Assembly: GCF_002155965.1 (NCBI RefSeq)
Contig: NZ_MUMH01000051.1
Coordinates: 29,898-93,897 of the forward strand
DNA: 64,000 nt
Source of the DNA: Allokutzneria sp. NRRL B-24872
Lineage (GTDB): Bacteria; Actinomycetota; Actinomycetes; Mycobacteriales; Pseudonocardiaceae
Direction: 5' to 3'
Positions 44,809-52,646 of the stretch are shown one piece after another. The notes beneath the pieces were generated by a model. It was not told the origin of the DNA. It made no database searches and saw only the letters and a list, made by a program, of their open reading frames with translations. Both the position numbers and the translations under genes were made by a program. How positions within the stretch are numbered: position 1 is the stretch's first letter; every line of letters begins with the position of its first letter.

Positions 44809-45426
44809 CTATTCGAGCAGCACCCAGGTGGTGGTGCAGCGGACGGAGACGGTGACGGGCTGCGGCTCCAGCTTCAGCTCGCGCGTGTCCGGGGTGTAGG
44901 AGGTCGCGCTGGCCGCGTAGGCCATCCGCTCCACCCCGCCGCCGCCGTAGGAGTCGTCCCCGTCGGTGATCCGCAGCAACGGGCCGAGCCGCACGCCCAG
45001 CGCCGCCGCGTAGCCCTGCGCCCGGCGCCGCGCGTCCTCGACGGCGTGGTGCTGGGCGTCGGCAACGGCCTCGCTGCGGTCCGACAGCTCCCAGTCCGGC
45101 CCGTTGAGCCAGGCGGGCTCCGCCGCGATCAGCGCGCCGAGCAGTTCGTCCAGCTGCTCCCGGTCGGTGACCCGCACCGAGTAGTACTGCTCCGCGCCGG
45201 AACCGACCCGGTGCCCGTTCTCCCAGTTGGTGTGCACCGAGAGCCGCCGTGATCGGACCTCGACGCCCTCGCGGTCCAGCAACGGCTCGACCCGCGAGAT
45301 CCGCGAGGTCAGCTCGTTCACCGCGGCGGTGCGGTCGTGCCCGTTCGCGCTGTAGGACACCCACAGCTGCGCGCGGTCGGCGATGCGTTCGACTTCCCCG
45401 GTCCCTTTGGTCACTACTTCAGCCAC
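44809..45426 (-). CDS. SIMPL domain-containing protein
   Basis: 205 residues from the GTG at 45426. VVTKGTGEVERIADRAQLWV opens the SIMPL (DUF541) domain. LDREGVEVRSRRLSVHTNWE and YYSVRVTDREQLDELLGALI follow, and HHAVEDARRRAQGYAAALGV is the conserved helix before GPLLRITDG. No signal peptide is visible, unlike the periplasmic members of the family, so it is probably cytosolic. Function unknown; some homologues protect against oxidative stress. Confidence 0.85.
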   Translation of the reverse strand: MAEVVTKGTGEVERIADRAQLWVSYSANGHDRTAAVNELTSRISRVEPLLDREGVEVRSRRLSVHTNWENGHRVGSGAEQYYSVRVTDREQLDELLGALIAAEPAWLNGPDWELSDRSEAVADAQHHAVEDARRRAQGYAAALGVRLGPLLRITDGDDSYGGGGVERMAYAASATSYTPDTRELKLEPQPVTVSVRCTTTWVLLE

Positions 45427-45556
45427 ATCACCACAGTCCTCGCGAAGAGCCCGGCACGCAACGAGGTGAAGATCCCCGAACTTGAGGGTTTGAGATCCAA
45501 CTGTGCGAGAAATCGCTTGCGGGCCACCGGGAGTTCGCTCACGCGTCCTCAACTGC

Positions 45557-46063
45557 ATGAGCGAAGACCTGCGGATACGGGCTGCCGATCTCGCTGACCT
45601 CGACGATCTGGCGGAGATCCACACCAGAGCCCGTGCCTCCTACTACCGCGGCCACGTCGACGAGCGCGTGCTCGTCGACCCCGAACAGGCCGCACGGCGC
45701 AGAGACGTGATCGAGGGTTTCCTCTACTCGCCGGACCAAGCGCTGCTCTGCGCCGAGGTCGGCGGCAGGATCGTCGGCTTCACCGCGGCGGGCCCGAGCC
45801 ACGACCCGGACGCCGACCCGACCAGCGTCGGCGAGCTGTACTCGCTGTACGTGGCGCCGCCGAGCTGGCGCAGGGGCGTCGGCGGCGAGCTGCTACGCGC
45901 GGCCGTGAGCAGGCTCCGCGTGTCCTTCGGCTACCTCACGCTGTGGGTGTGGGAGCACAACGCCAGGGCGCGGTCCTTCTTCGCGGCCAGGGGCTGGTGG
46001 CTGGACGAGATGGCGCGGCGGGCGGACTGCCCGAGCTTCGTCCGCTACCAACGGCACCTCTGA
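45557..46063 (+). CDS. GNAT family N-acetyltransferase
   Basis: 168 residues from the ATG at 45557. The start LRIRAADLADLDDLAEIHTR is typical GNAT. The acetyl-CoA loop lies in LYSLYVAPPSWRRGVGGELL (R-G-G pattern), and the C-terminal strand is LTLWVWEHNARARSFFAARG with the conserved N-A-R--F. It transfers acetyl from acetyl-CoA to an amine; the substrate is unknown. Stand-alone gene followed by a hairpin. Confidence 0.9.
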   Translation: MSEDLRIRAADLADLDDLAEIHTRARASYYRGHVDERVLVDPEQAARRRDVIEGFLYSPDQALLCAEVGGRIVGFTAAGPSHDPDADPTSVGELYSLYVAPPSWRRGVGGELLRAAVSRLRVSFGYLTLWVWEHNARARSFFAARGWWLDEMARRADCPSFVRYQRHL

Positions 46064-46116
46064 CACCTCCCGTTCAGCTGACACCCATTCGGCCGTAACC
46101 TGGACCACGCCGTTAC

Positions 46117-46148
46117 TTGTCCGGCCGGTGAGCCACCTCACCGGACAA
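46117..46148 (+). terminator. Probable terminator after the GNAT gene
   Basis: A 12-bp stem in two parts, TTGTCC plus GGTGAG pairing with CTCACC plus GGACAA, with a four-base GGCC bulge and loop CCAC. Lies 54 bp after the stop. Confidence 0.55.
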
Positions 46149-46166
46149 TCAGGTGCTAAACCTGCG

Positions 46167-46207
46167 GTTCTGGTGCATACTTGTCTTGTCACTCCAGACA
46201 CCAGAAC
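46167..46207 (+). promoter_or_regulatory. Inverted repeat in the promoter/leader of the 48-aa gene
   Basis: GTTCTGGTG (46167-46175) and CACCAGAAC (46199-46207) are perfect 9-bp arms 23 bases apart. They enclose a TGCATACTTG extended -10-like sequence and end just before AAGGGG. This could be an operator or an mRNA hairpin near the ribosome binding site. Confidence 0.5.
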
Positions 46208-46228
46208 TTCAAGGGGATGCGAACTCAG

Positions 46229-46375
46229 ATGAACCTCGTCGCGAAGATGCGTGCTCGTCGTGCCGACAACCGGACCCGCCGTGCCGTGAACCGCGCGATC
46301 GACGGCGCGGCCACCCCGGCCCTGCGTCACGAACTGATGGTCATTGCCAGCCAGCAGGTCACCACTCTCCGCTGA
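46229..46375 (+). CDS. Small basic protein, 48 residues
   Basis: Begins ATGAACCTCGTCGCG, with AAGGGG eleven bases upstream; an in-frame ATG at 46217 is an alternative. The protein has a strongly basic front (MNLVAKMRARRADNRTRRAV) and a helical back (AIDGAATPALRHELMVIASQ). It has its own promoter-like leader and a clear terminator, which argues that it is a real transcription unit. Such short Arg-rich proteins recur in actinobacteria, but I know no function. Nucleic-acid binding is a guess. Confidence 0.65.
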   Translation: MNLVAKMRARRADNRTRRAVNRAIDGAATPALRHELMVIASQQVTTLR

Positions 46376-46676
46376 GGCCACTGGGCGGCGGACGTTCGCC
46401 GGCGACCTCGACCGCCGGCTCGAGCGGCCCTCCCGCCGTCCCGCCCAACGGAGTTACCAGCGCCCCTGAGCGGCCTCCCGCCGCCCAGGGGCGCTTTCAC
46501 ATCTCCAGACGTCACGCCGCCCGCGCATCCATCAAACGTGACCTAGGTCACATCCACGGCAGGGTGTAACAACTGCGGGCGCGTTCGCGATGACCACTAT
46601 GACCCCGCGATGCTGTCGGACCCCCGACCTGGCAGCACCGCGGGGTTTCCCATGTCCGCAGCCCATGTCCGGCACC
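46376..46676. other. Intergenic stretch with terminator, no gene seen
   Basis: 301 bases between the 48-aa gene and the 50-aa membrane protein. It holds the terminator at 46459-46497, then an AT-richer stretch with GTGACCTAGGTCAC (46538-46551), a perfect 14-bp palindrome that may be an operator for the downstream gene. Nothing coding is convincing. Confidence 0.5.
46459..46497 (+). terminator. Intrinsic terminator after the 48-aa gene
   Basis: A 10-bp perfect stem, AGCGCCCCTG and CAGGGGCGCT, with a 17-base loop and TT after it. Confidence 0.8.
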
Positions 46677-46829
46677 ATGGCCGTTGTGAAGCGCGACGAG
46701 TTCTGGAAAGTCGTCGGACTGGCCGCCATCGCGGCCGTCGCTCTCGGCGCCCTGCTTGCGGTGGGGATCTCGGTGTTCGCCGAGGTCGCGGACTGGTTAG
46801 TGCAGCGCATGTCCGACGGAGAGCGCTGA
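46677..46829 (+). CDS. Small single-pass membrane protein
   Basis: 50 residues from the ATG at 46677 (an upstream in-frame ATG adds a Cys/Pro tail that looks non-coding). KRDEFWKVVG leads into a single hydrophobic helix, LAAIAAVALGALLAVGISVF, and ends DWLVQRMSDGER. No clear ribosome binding site. Its end overlaps the convergent epimerase gene by 33 bp. Plausible but unproven. Confidence 0.5.
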   Translation: MAVVKRDEFWKVVGLAAIAAVALGALLAVGISVFAEVADWLVQRMSDGER

Positions 46830-47777
46830 CAGCGCCCGGTCGTCCTCGTCGAACTCCTCGTCCGCGTTCTCCGGCGGGTTCTCCAGGTGCCAGCGGACCG
46901 AGCGCTCGATGCCGAACTCCACCGGAGCTGGCCGCCAGCCGAGCACGTCGCGCGCCTTCGAGCTGTCGAGGAGCAGGTGCTGCGCGTGCGCCCTGGTCAG
47001 GGCCAGGTCGGAGGGCACGAGTTCGCTCGGCACCTCGACCAGTTCCGCCTCGTGCCCGGTCGCGGCCAGGATCTGCCGGACCCAGGTCCCCAGGTCGTGC
47101 GTGCGCGGCTCGCCGATGTTGAAGATCTCGCCGGGTGCGCGGGGGTTGCCGAGCGCGGCGAGCACGGCCGCCGCGACCTCGCCGACGTAGCAGCGGGTCC
47201 ACAGCCAGTTGGCCGGGCCGATCGGGATCTGCTTGCGCTCCGCGCGGACCCGGCGCAGGACGAACTCCTCCCGGCGCTGCGGGTCGCGCTCGCCGTAGAC
47301 GGCGGACAGCCGCAGGACCGTGCCGCCGCGCTCCAGGTAGGCCGGTTCGACGTCGAGCTTGTCGTAGTCGTCCAGGCCGAGACCCTGGCCGCGGTGGGGA
47401 AAGCGGTGCTCGCGCAGCGCGCTCTCCTCGGGCAGCGGCGTCGGCTCGCCGCTCGTGCCCGCGCTGAACAGCTCGAACGCGCGGTAGACGTCCGCGCTGG
47501 ACAACGCGACGAGCTGCACGTCCGGTAGGTGCGGCAGCACGGCGCTCACGTCCACCCAGCTCAGCGCGCAGGCGTCGATCACCGCGTCCGGGCCGAACGC
47601 GCGCACGTCCGCCGCGACCGAGGCGAAGTCCGCGCGCTCCGCGTGCAAGTGCTCGGTCCTGGCGGCGGGTTCTGCGCGTCCCCGGTGCACGACGAGGACG
47701 TCGTCGCCGCGCGTGATCAGCTCCTCGACGATGCGCCCGCCGATGAATCCGGTCCCGCCGAGAACGATCACTCGCAT
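46797..47777 (-). CDS. NAD-dependent epimerase/dehydratase family protein
   Basis: 326 residues from the ATG at 47777 with GGATGGGG before it. MRVIVLGGTGFIGGRIVEEL is the Rossmann dinucleotide loop (GxxGxxG). The extended-SDR core has LVALSSADVYRAFEL (Ser and Tyr region), and VLRLSAVYGERDP and GEIFNIGEPRTHDLGTW follow. The Tyr-x3-Lys may be DDYDKLDVE; the spacing is acceptable for atypical SDRs. It may act on nucleotide sugars or isoprenoid-type substrates. Stand-alone gene between a small membrane protein and TetR. Confidence 0.83.
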   Translation of the reverse strand: MRVIVLGGTGFIGGRIVEELITRGDDVLVVHRGRAEPAARTEHLHAERADFASVAADVRAFGPDAVIDACALSWVDVSAVLPHLPDVQLVALSSADVYRAFELFSAGTSGEPTPLPEESALREHRFPHRGQGLGLDDYDKLDVEPAYLERGGTVLRLSAVYGERDPQRREEFVLRRVRAERKQIPIGPANWLWTRCYVGEVAAAVLAALGNPRAPGEIFNIGEPRTHDLGTWVRQILAATGHEAELVEVPSELVPSDLALTRAHAQHLLLDSSKARDVLGWRPAPVEFGIERSVRWHLENPPENADEEFDEDDRALSALSVGHALH

Positions 47778-47845
47778 GGCCCCATCCGAGCACGAGTCGA
47801 GCGGTCCTGCTGTCCGATGCGGCAATTTCCGAGAGTCGGTGCCGA

Positions 47846-48469
47846 CTAACGTTTCGTTTCGTGTGCGGCACCTGAGGCGCCGAACAGGGTGTCCAGGTGC
47901 CGCATGGCCATCGCCAACGCTTCCTCCGCCGTGTGCAGGCCGAGGTGGTAGTAGCTGGTGAGGCCGTCGACCACGCTCATGATGAGCATGCCTTCCCGCC
48001 GCGGGTCCCGGTCAGCCGGGATCTCGCGGCGCTCCAGCGCGGAGCTGAGCTGCTGCTCGAAGAAGTCCAGCAGCTTGTGCGCGCCCGCCCGTGAGTGCGC
48101 CAGCAGCCGCTCGTTGTCCAGCGCCTCCACGTAGAAGCTGATGTTGATGCGGCTGCCCTGTCGCTTGTGGTCGTCCAGCGGCAGCATCTCCGCGACGCAC
48201 ATCCGCAGCACCTCGTGCGGGGTGCGCTCCTCCAGCGCCATGACGCGTTCCGTCACCCGCTCAGTGACCTTCTGGCTGATGAAGTCCATGGCGAAGACCA
48301 GCATGTCCTCGCGGGTGCCGAAGTAGTGCTGGAGCTGCCCGAGCGACATCCCGGCCTCGCGCGCGGTCTCCCGCAGGCTCACCCGGTCCAGGCCCCGCTC
48401 GCCCGCCAGCTTCCACAGCGCGCTGACGATCGCCGCGCGCCGCTCCTCGTGGTCCACCTGCTTCGGCAC
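47846..48469 (-). CDS. TetR/AcrR family transcriptional regulator
   Basis: 207 residues, GTG start at 48469. The N-terminal HTH runs RRAAIVSALWKLAGERGLDR and VSLRETAREAGMSLGQLQHYF. The C-terminal ligand domain fits the TetR_C_6 type, with VAEMLPLDDHKRQGSRINIS and RREGMLIMSVVDGLTSYYHL. Divergent from the two PH-domain genes across 76 bp containing direct repeats, so it probably represses them and itself. Ligand unknown. Confidence 0.9.
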   Translation of the reverse strand: MPKQVDHEERRAAIVSALWKLAGERGLDRVSLRETAREAGMSLGQLQHYFGTREDMLVFAMDFISQKVTERVTERVMALEERTPHEVLRMCVAEMLPLDDHKRQGSRINISFYVEALDNERLLAHSRAGAHKLLDFFEQQLSSALERREIPADRDPRREGMLIMSVVDGLTSYYHLGLHTAEEALAMAMRHLDTLFGASGAAHETKR

Positions 48470-48493
48470 CGGCTCAGCCTATCGCAATACGTT

Positions 48494-48517
48494 TGACTTA
48501 TTACAGCTGACTTAATA
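48494..48517. promoter_or_regulatory. Direct repeats in the tetR/PH-gene promoter region
   Basis: TGACTTATTA (48494-48503) and TGACTTAATA (48508-48517) lie 14 bp apart start to start, in an AT-rich island. Likely operator half-sites for the divergent TetR gene and/or part of the promoter of the PH-domain operon. Confidence 0.55.
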
Positions 48518-48545
48518 CGGTCGACTTGAAACCGAGGGGGAGACC

Positions 48546-49046
48546 GTGAACCTGAGACCACCTGCAAATCGAGTCGATCCGCGCGCCCGCCGCTGGTGGA
48601 GCGCGCAGGCGTGGGTGTCGCTCGCGGGGCCGATGTTGCTGGTCGCGCTGACGATGTTCGTGCTGTCGCTGCTGTTCTTCCCGAGCGCACTGGTGTGGCT
48701 CGGCCCGCTGCTGCTCGTGGTGCTCGTCGTTCCGGGGGTGCTGTACGCGCTGGTCATGCCGTCGTGGCGGTACCGCGTGCACGCTTGGGAGCTGGGCTCG
48801 AAGGCCGTCTACGCCGCGTCCGGTTGGTTCTGGCAGAAGCACCGCGTGACACCGCTGTCCCGTGTGCAGACCGTCGACACCACGCAGGGCCCGATCCAGC
48901 GCGCGTTCGGGTTGGCCACGGTTGTCGTGACCACCGCGTCGACGCACGGTGACGTGGAGATCGCCGGGCTCGCGGCCGAGGCAGCCGAGGACCTGGCCCG
49001 CCGCATCGGTGAGGCTGCCGAGGTCGTTCCGGGTGATGCCACATGA
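48546..49046 (+). CDS. Bacterial PH (bPH2) domain membrane protein, YdbS-like
   Basis: 166 residues, GTG start after GGGGGAGA. Two N-terminal helices (VSLAGPMLLVALTMFVLSLL; LGPLLLVVLVVPGVLYALVM) precede the bPH2 domain, with WRYRVHAWELGSKAVYAASG, the HRVTPLSRVQTVDTTQGPIQ signature and RAFGLATVVVTTAS. It is the short partner of a YdbS/YdbT-type pair. Overlaps the next gene by four bases (ATGA). Role unknown; related pairs affect envelope stress and secretion of antimicrobial peptides. Confidence 0.87.
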   Translation: MNLRPPANRVDPRARRWWSAQAWVSLAGPMLLVALTMFVLSLLFFPSALVWLGPLLLVVLVVPGVLYALVMPSWRYRVHAWELGSKAVYAASGWFWQKHRVTPLSRVQTVDTTQGPIQRAFGLATVVVTTASTHGDVEIAGLAAEAAEDLARRIGEAAEVVPGDAT

Positions 49047-50509
49047 GCTGGCAGAAGCTCGACCGCCGCACCGTCGCGGTGCAGTGCGCGTGGCTCGCCG
49101 CGCCGCTCGCGTCCTTCGTGCTGACGCTGCTCGCCACGGGCGGCGACATCGGCCTTCGCGGCTGGCTCACCCTTGCCGGGATCACGTCGGGGTTCTTGGT
49201 GATCACCGTCTACGGCGTGGCGCGGCTGACCACCACGCGGTACCGGATCTCCGCGTCCACCTTCGAGCTGCGCACCGGCGTGCTCAACCGCCGTCGCCGC
49301 TCGATCGCGTTGGAGCGCGTGCGCAACGTCGACCTCACCGCGAGCCCTGTGCACCGCCTGTTCGGCCTTGTTGTGCTCCGCGCGGGCACCGCGGCCTCCG
49401 ACGGCGGCACCGAACTCGTGCTCGACGCGCTCACCAAGGCCGAGGCGCACCGGCTCCGCGAGGACCTGCTCGCGCGCGTCGACCGCGCCGACGCGGACGA
49501 TCCCGTCATCGCCACGATGAACTGGAAGTGGCTCCGCTACGCGCCTTTGACGTTCTGGGTCTTCGGCGGCCTGCTCATCGTGGGCGGCGGCGCGGCCCGG
49601 CTGCTCAACGGCCTCGGCGTCAAGTGGTGGGAACTCGGCTTCGCCAAGGAGGCGTTCAGCGCCTTCGGCCACAGCGCCCTGTGGCTCACGATTCCTTTGC
49701 TGGCACTGGGGCTCACGCTTCTCGGAGTGATCGGCGCGGTCGCCGTCTACATCGAGAACTGGTGGTCCTACCGCCTGGAGTGGACGGACGCGGAAACCCT
49801 CCAGGTCCGGCGCGGCCTGTTCACCACTCGCCTCGTGTCCGTTGAGCGCCGCAGGCTGCGCGGCTCCAAGCTCCGCGAACCGCTCCTGCTGCGCGCCGGT
49901 GGCGGAGCGCTGGTGGACGCGGTCGCCGGCGGGCTCGGCAACGAGGAGGAAACTCGCCGCCGCAGCTCCGTGCTGCCCCCGTCGCCGCGCACCGAAGCCG
50001 CTCGCGTCGCGCTCGACGTGCTCGGCCTCCCCCAGGACGCCGCTCCTGCCCTGCGGTCACATCCTCCTGTGGCACGGCGTCGCCGCATTGTGCGCGGCTT
50101 CGTCTTCGTGACGCTGCCAGTCACTTTTGTGTTGCTGCTCCTGGGTTTCCTGCTCACCAGTGTGCTCGTGCACATCGCGTGGATCTTCTTCGTCGTCGCC
50201 ACGCCCATCACCGTGTGGTTCGGCCGCGACGCTTACCGCAACCTCGGCCACGGCATCTCCGGCGCGCACGTGGTGATCCGCTCTGGGGTGTTCAGCCGGG
50301 ACACAGTTTTCTTGCAGCGCGAAGGGATTCTGTCCTGGAGCTTCGGCAGCAACCCCTTCTCGCGCCGCGCCGGTCTCGTCACCGCGACCGCCGCCGTCGC
50401 CGCTGGTGAGCAGGGCTACCGCGTCCGCGACCTCGCCGACACCGACGCCGTGGACTTCGCCCAGGCCGTGACCCCCGACTTCCTCACCGAGTTCCTGGCC
50501 TCACGATGA
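49043..50509 (+). CDS. Bacterial PH domain membrane protein, YdbT-like
   Basis: 488 residues, ATG within the stop of the previous gene. Three bPH2 units follow pairs of membrane helices: YRISASTFELRTGVLNRRRR with IALERVRNVDLTASPVHRLF, then YRLEWTDAETLQVRRGLFTT with LVSVERRRLRGSKLRE, and a third, GAHVVIRSGVFSRDTVFLQR. This triplicate layout is that of YdbT. It probably acts with the YdbS-like partner in one membrane complex. Its 3' end overlaps the convergent regulator by 9 bp. Confidence 0.87.
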   Translation: MSWQKLDRRTVAVQCAWLAAPLASFVLTLLATGGDIGLRGWLTLAGITSGFLVITVYGVARLTTTRYRISASTFELRTGVLNRRRRSIALERVRNVDLTASPVHRLFGLVVLRAGTAASDGGTELVLDALTKAEAHRLREDLLARVDRADADDPVIATMNWKWLRYAPLTFWVFGGLLIVGGGAARLLNGLGVKWWELGFAKEAFSAFGHSALWLTIPLLALGLTLLGVIGAVAVYIENWWSYRLEWTDAETLQVRRGLFTTRLVSVERRRLRGSKLREPLLLRAGGGALVDAVAGGLGNEEETRRRSSVLPPSPRTEAARVALDVLGLPQDAAPALRSHPPVARRRRIVRGFVFVTLPVTFVLLLLGFLLTSVLVHIAWIFFVVATPITVWFGRDAYRNLGHGISGAHVVIRSGVFSRDTVFLQREGILSWSFGSNPFSRRAGLVTATAAVAAGEQGYRVRDLADTDAVDFAQAVTPDFLTEFLASR

Positions 50510-51901
50510 CCGTCGCCACTCACGCAGCCTTTCGTCCAAAGTGGACACTGGCATGCCGTGTCGCTGGACGCGCGCGTGCAGTCCCTTGACCCGCTCCGCC
50601 GCGCGCACGGAGGACAGCGTTCCCAGTGAGGTCAACGCTTCCGAGGCGATGACCTCCGCCTGCTCGTACTCCTCGAGTTCGACGTACGCGGCGGCCAGGT
50701 GAATCCGGGTCTTGGCCTTCGCGGTGGCCCTGTCCGGTGGCAGCGCGTGTAGCGCCCGCTCCAACATCGCGGTTCCCTGGCGGGGCCGACCCGCGTCCCG
50801 AAGGCACTGCCCCACATCGGAGAGCAGGTCGGTCTCGCCGTAGAAGCCCAACCACTCGGGCTCGGGGTTCCCCTTGCGGTCAAAGGCTTTCCGCGCGTTC
50901 TCGGTCGCGGTGACCGTGGAGGCGGAGTCACCGAGGAAGGCGAAGCACCGTGCTTCGATGGCGTGCAGGTAGGCCGTGACCGCCGGAGTGGCGCGGTCCT
51001 CCGCCACCCGCAACGCCGACCTGGCCAGCGCCGCCGCGTGCTGGCCGCTCCGCGTGGCTTCAACCGCATCCGTGGTCGCCTGAGCGACATCGATCGTCAT
51101 TCGGCTCATCTCGGCCAACACGTTCGCCGCGTAGGGCCGATCATCCGCGTGCATGGCCAGGTTCAGGGCCTGCGCGTAGTAGCGCTGCGCCAGAGCGTGC
51201 CGCCCGGCGTCGACCGAGGTGAGCCCCGCGAGCCAGGTTGCTTGTGCCACCGTGGAGTGCAGCGCTGGGGCGACGTCGTCGGAGTACTGCCCGTGCAGCA
51301 CTCGCGTCGCGTTGTGGTGGAGCAGGTGAACGACCTGCTCGCGAGTTGCGCCACCGCCGTAGCGTCGTCCCTGCCGCTCGAAGTGCCGCACCGTCTCCTG
51401 CAACGCCTGAACGTCTGACAACCCGATGCGAGCGCCGTTGCCCGCTGCGCTTCCCCGTTCAGAGGGCAAGGTCGTGGCCAGGAAAGCAGGTTCGGAGAAC
51501 GCGGCTGCCGCGAACCCGGAACCCAAGAGGAAGTTCCGCCGGTTGATGTCCCGCCCTGACAGCTCCGCCACGGTGTTGATCGTGCCATCGATCGACCGCG
51601 AGTAGCGAAAACCGTCGAACGTGTCGGCGTCATCCTCCGCCAGGGCCTCCCAACCGCAGTCGGGCAGGCGCACTGGATAGCCCAGGCGTCGCGAGAGCAC
51701 CTGTGCGACCAGCCTGGGAACAGGGGACCGCGGTCGGCACCCGTCGAGCATCCTCGTGACGGACGTCGTGCTCGTGCCGAGGTGGATTCCCTGCTCCGCC
51801 CCGGCTTTCACGATCGCCCAAGCCAGCGCGGAACTGCTGAGCCCGGCTTCGGACAACAGGCGTCGCAGCGCCGTGTTCCCACCCATGCCCTCGATGGTCA
51901 C
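50501..51901 (-). CDS. HTH regulator with tetratricopeptide-like C-terminus
   Basis: About 466 residues from the GTG at 51901, with AAAGGAA upstream; the ATG at 51886 is an alternative. The N-terminal HTH is LRRLLSEAGLSSSALAWAIV with TSTTSVTRMLDGCRPRSP. Next is the segment NRRNFLLGSGFAAAAFSEPA, which looks like a cryptic twin-Arg hydrophobic region and is frequent in this actinomycete regulator family. The last 280 residues are TPR-like helices. These proteins are pleiotropic regulators, often of secondary metabolism; the target is unknown. Confidence 0.8.
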   Translation of the reverse strand: MTIEGMGGNTALRRLLSEAGLSSSALAWAIVKAGAEQGIHLGTSTTSVTRMLDGCRPRSPVPRLVAQVLSRRLGYPVRLPDCGWEALAEDDADTFDGFRYSRSIDGTINTVAELSGRDINRRNFLLGSGFAAAAFSEPAFLATTLPSERGSAAGNGARIGLSDVQALQETVRHFERQGRRYGGGATREQVVHLLHHNATRVLHGQYSDDVAPALHSTVAQATWLAGLTSVDAGRHALAQRYYAQALNLAMHADDRPYAANVLAEMSRMTIDVAQATTDAVEATRSGQHAAALARSALRVAEDRATPAVTAYLHAIEARCFAFLGDSASTVTATENARKAFDRKGNPEPEWLGFYGETDLLSDVGQCLRDAGRPRQGTAMLERALHALPPDRATAKAKTRIHLAAAYVELEEYEQAEVIASEALTSLGTLSSVRAAERVKGLHARVQRHGMPVSTLDERLREWRRSS

Positions 51902-52052
51902 CGTGCGCGGTTCCTTTGTGAAGTCGCTCGTCCGAAGTAGGACCCAAGTGAGACGTTTTTCGTGCTGATCCTGACGGTATTTGGATCTGTATTCACTGTG
52001 GGAAGCGGATGTGAGCTGCGCGAAGCCCTGTGCTCGTCGCGCGTCCAGCCCT

Positions 52053-52353
52053 GTGCTGTGGCGGTACGAATTCGGGCACACTTTTCGATGGGTCAAAGGC
52101 GCTCCGTGCGTCGACGTCTACGAGGGAAACTATTCCGATGGGAAGCTCGTGCTCCTCGTGCGCGGTGGGGAACTGCCGGAATGCACGAACCACGCGCACT
52201 TCGTTGAAGGCATTCCGGTCGTTCCGCTGACCTGGTCCGAGCACGTGTTCAGCCGCGTGGTGCGCGCATGGGGGCCCAGCGGTGAGCGTTCGAGTGGCCG
52301 GAGCGGCAGAGGGGACCAATACTTTCGGCGGGTTACCCGTTGGGAGGACTGGG
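52053..52353 (+). CDS. Possible degraded or mis-terminated hypothetical gene
   Basis: From a GTG at 52053 the frame encodes VLWRYEFGHTFRWVKGAPCV, DVYEGNYSDGKLVLLVRGGE and PVVPLTWSEHVFSRVVRAWG, which looks like genuine protein with good codon use. After about 52290 the frame turns into Gly/Arg/Ser-rich nonsense. It has no stop until 52631, running through the whole DivIVA gene in another frame. The natural stop seems to have been lost, or a frameshift is present. I give the end as the base before the DivIVA ATG. Confidence 0.45.
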
Positions 52354-52617
52354 ATGGGTCTCACCGCGGACGAGGTCCGGGACAAGCGCTTCTCCAAGGC
52401 GCGGCTCGGACGGCGCGGCTACAGCGAGGTCGAGGTCATCGGGTTTCTCGCCGAGGTGGCGAACACCCTCGAAGGCCAGGGCGAGGTGAGCGCGGCGCAG
52501 GTGCACAACATCGCGTTCAGCACGTCGCTCGGCGTGGGCGGCTTCGACGAGGAGGAGGTCGACACCTATCTGGACCTCGTCGAGGAGGAGTTGGCCGCGC
52601 GGGCGGAGACCGGCTAG
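52354..52617 (+). CDS. Small DivIVA-domain protein with two repeats
   Basis: 87 residues, ATG after GGGAGG. Two DivIVA-type (DivI1A) units are visible: LTADEVRDKRFSKARLGRRG with YSEVEVIGFLAEV, and VHNIAFSTSLGVGGFDEEEV with DTYLDLVEEEL. The pattern ...V....F...R.GY...EVD.FL matches the N-terminal membrane-binding part of Wag31, but without the long coiled coil. It probably binds the membrane or Wag31-like partners at growing poles. Stand-alone. Confidence 0.8.
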   Translation: MGLTADEVRDKRFSKARLGRRGYSEVEVIGFLAEVANTLEGQGEVSAAQVHNIAFSTSLGVGGFDEEEVDTYLDLVEEELAARAETG

Positions 52618-52646
52618 GCGCGGCTTCTTGAGTCCACTGTGGACGC

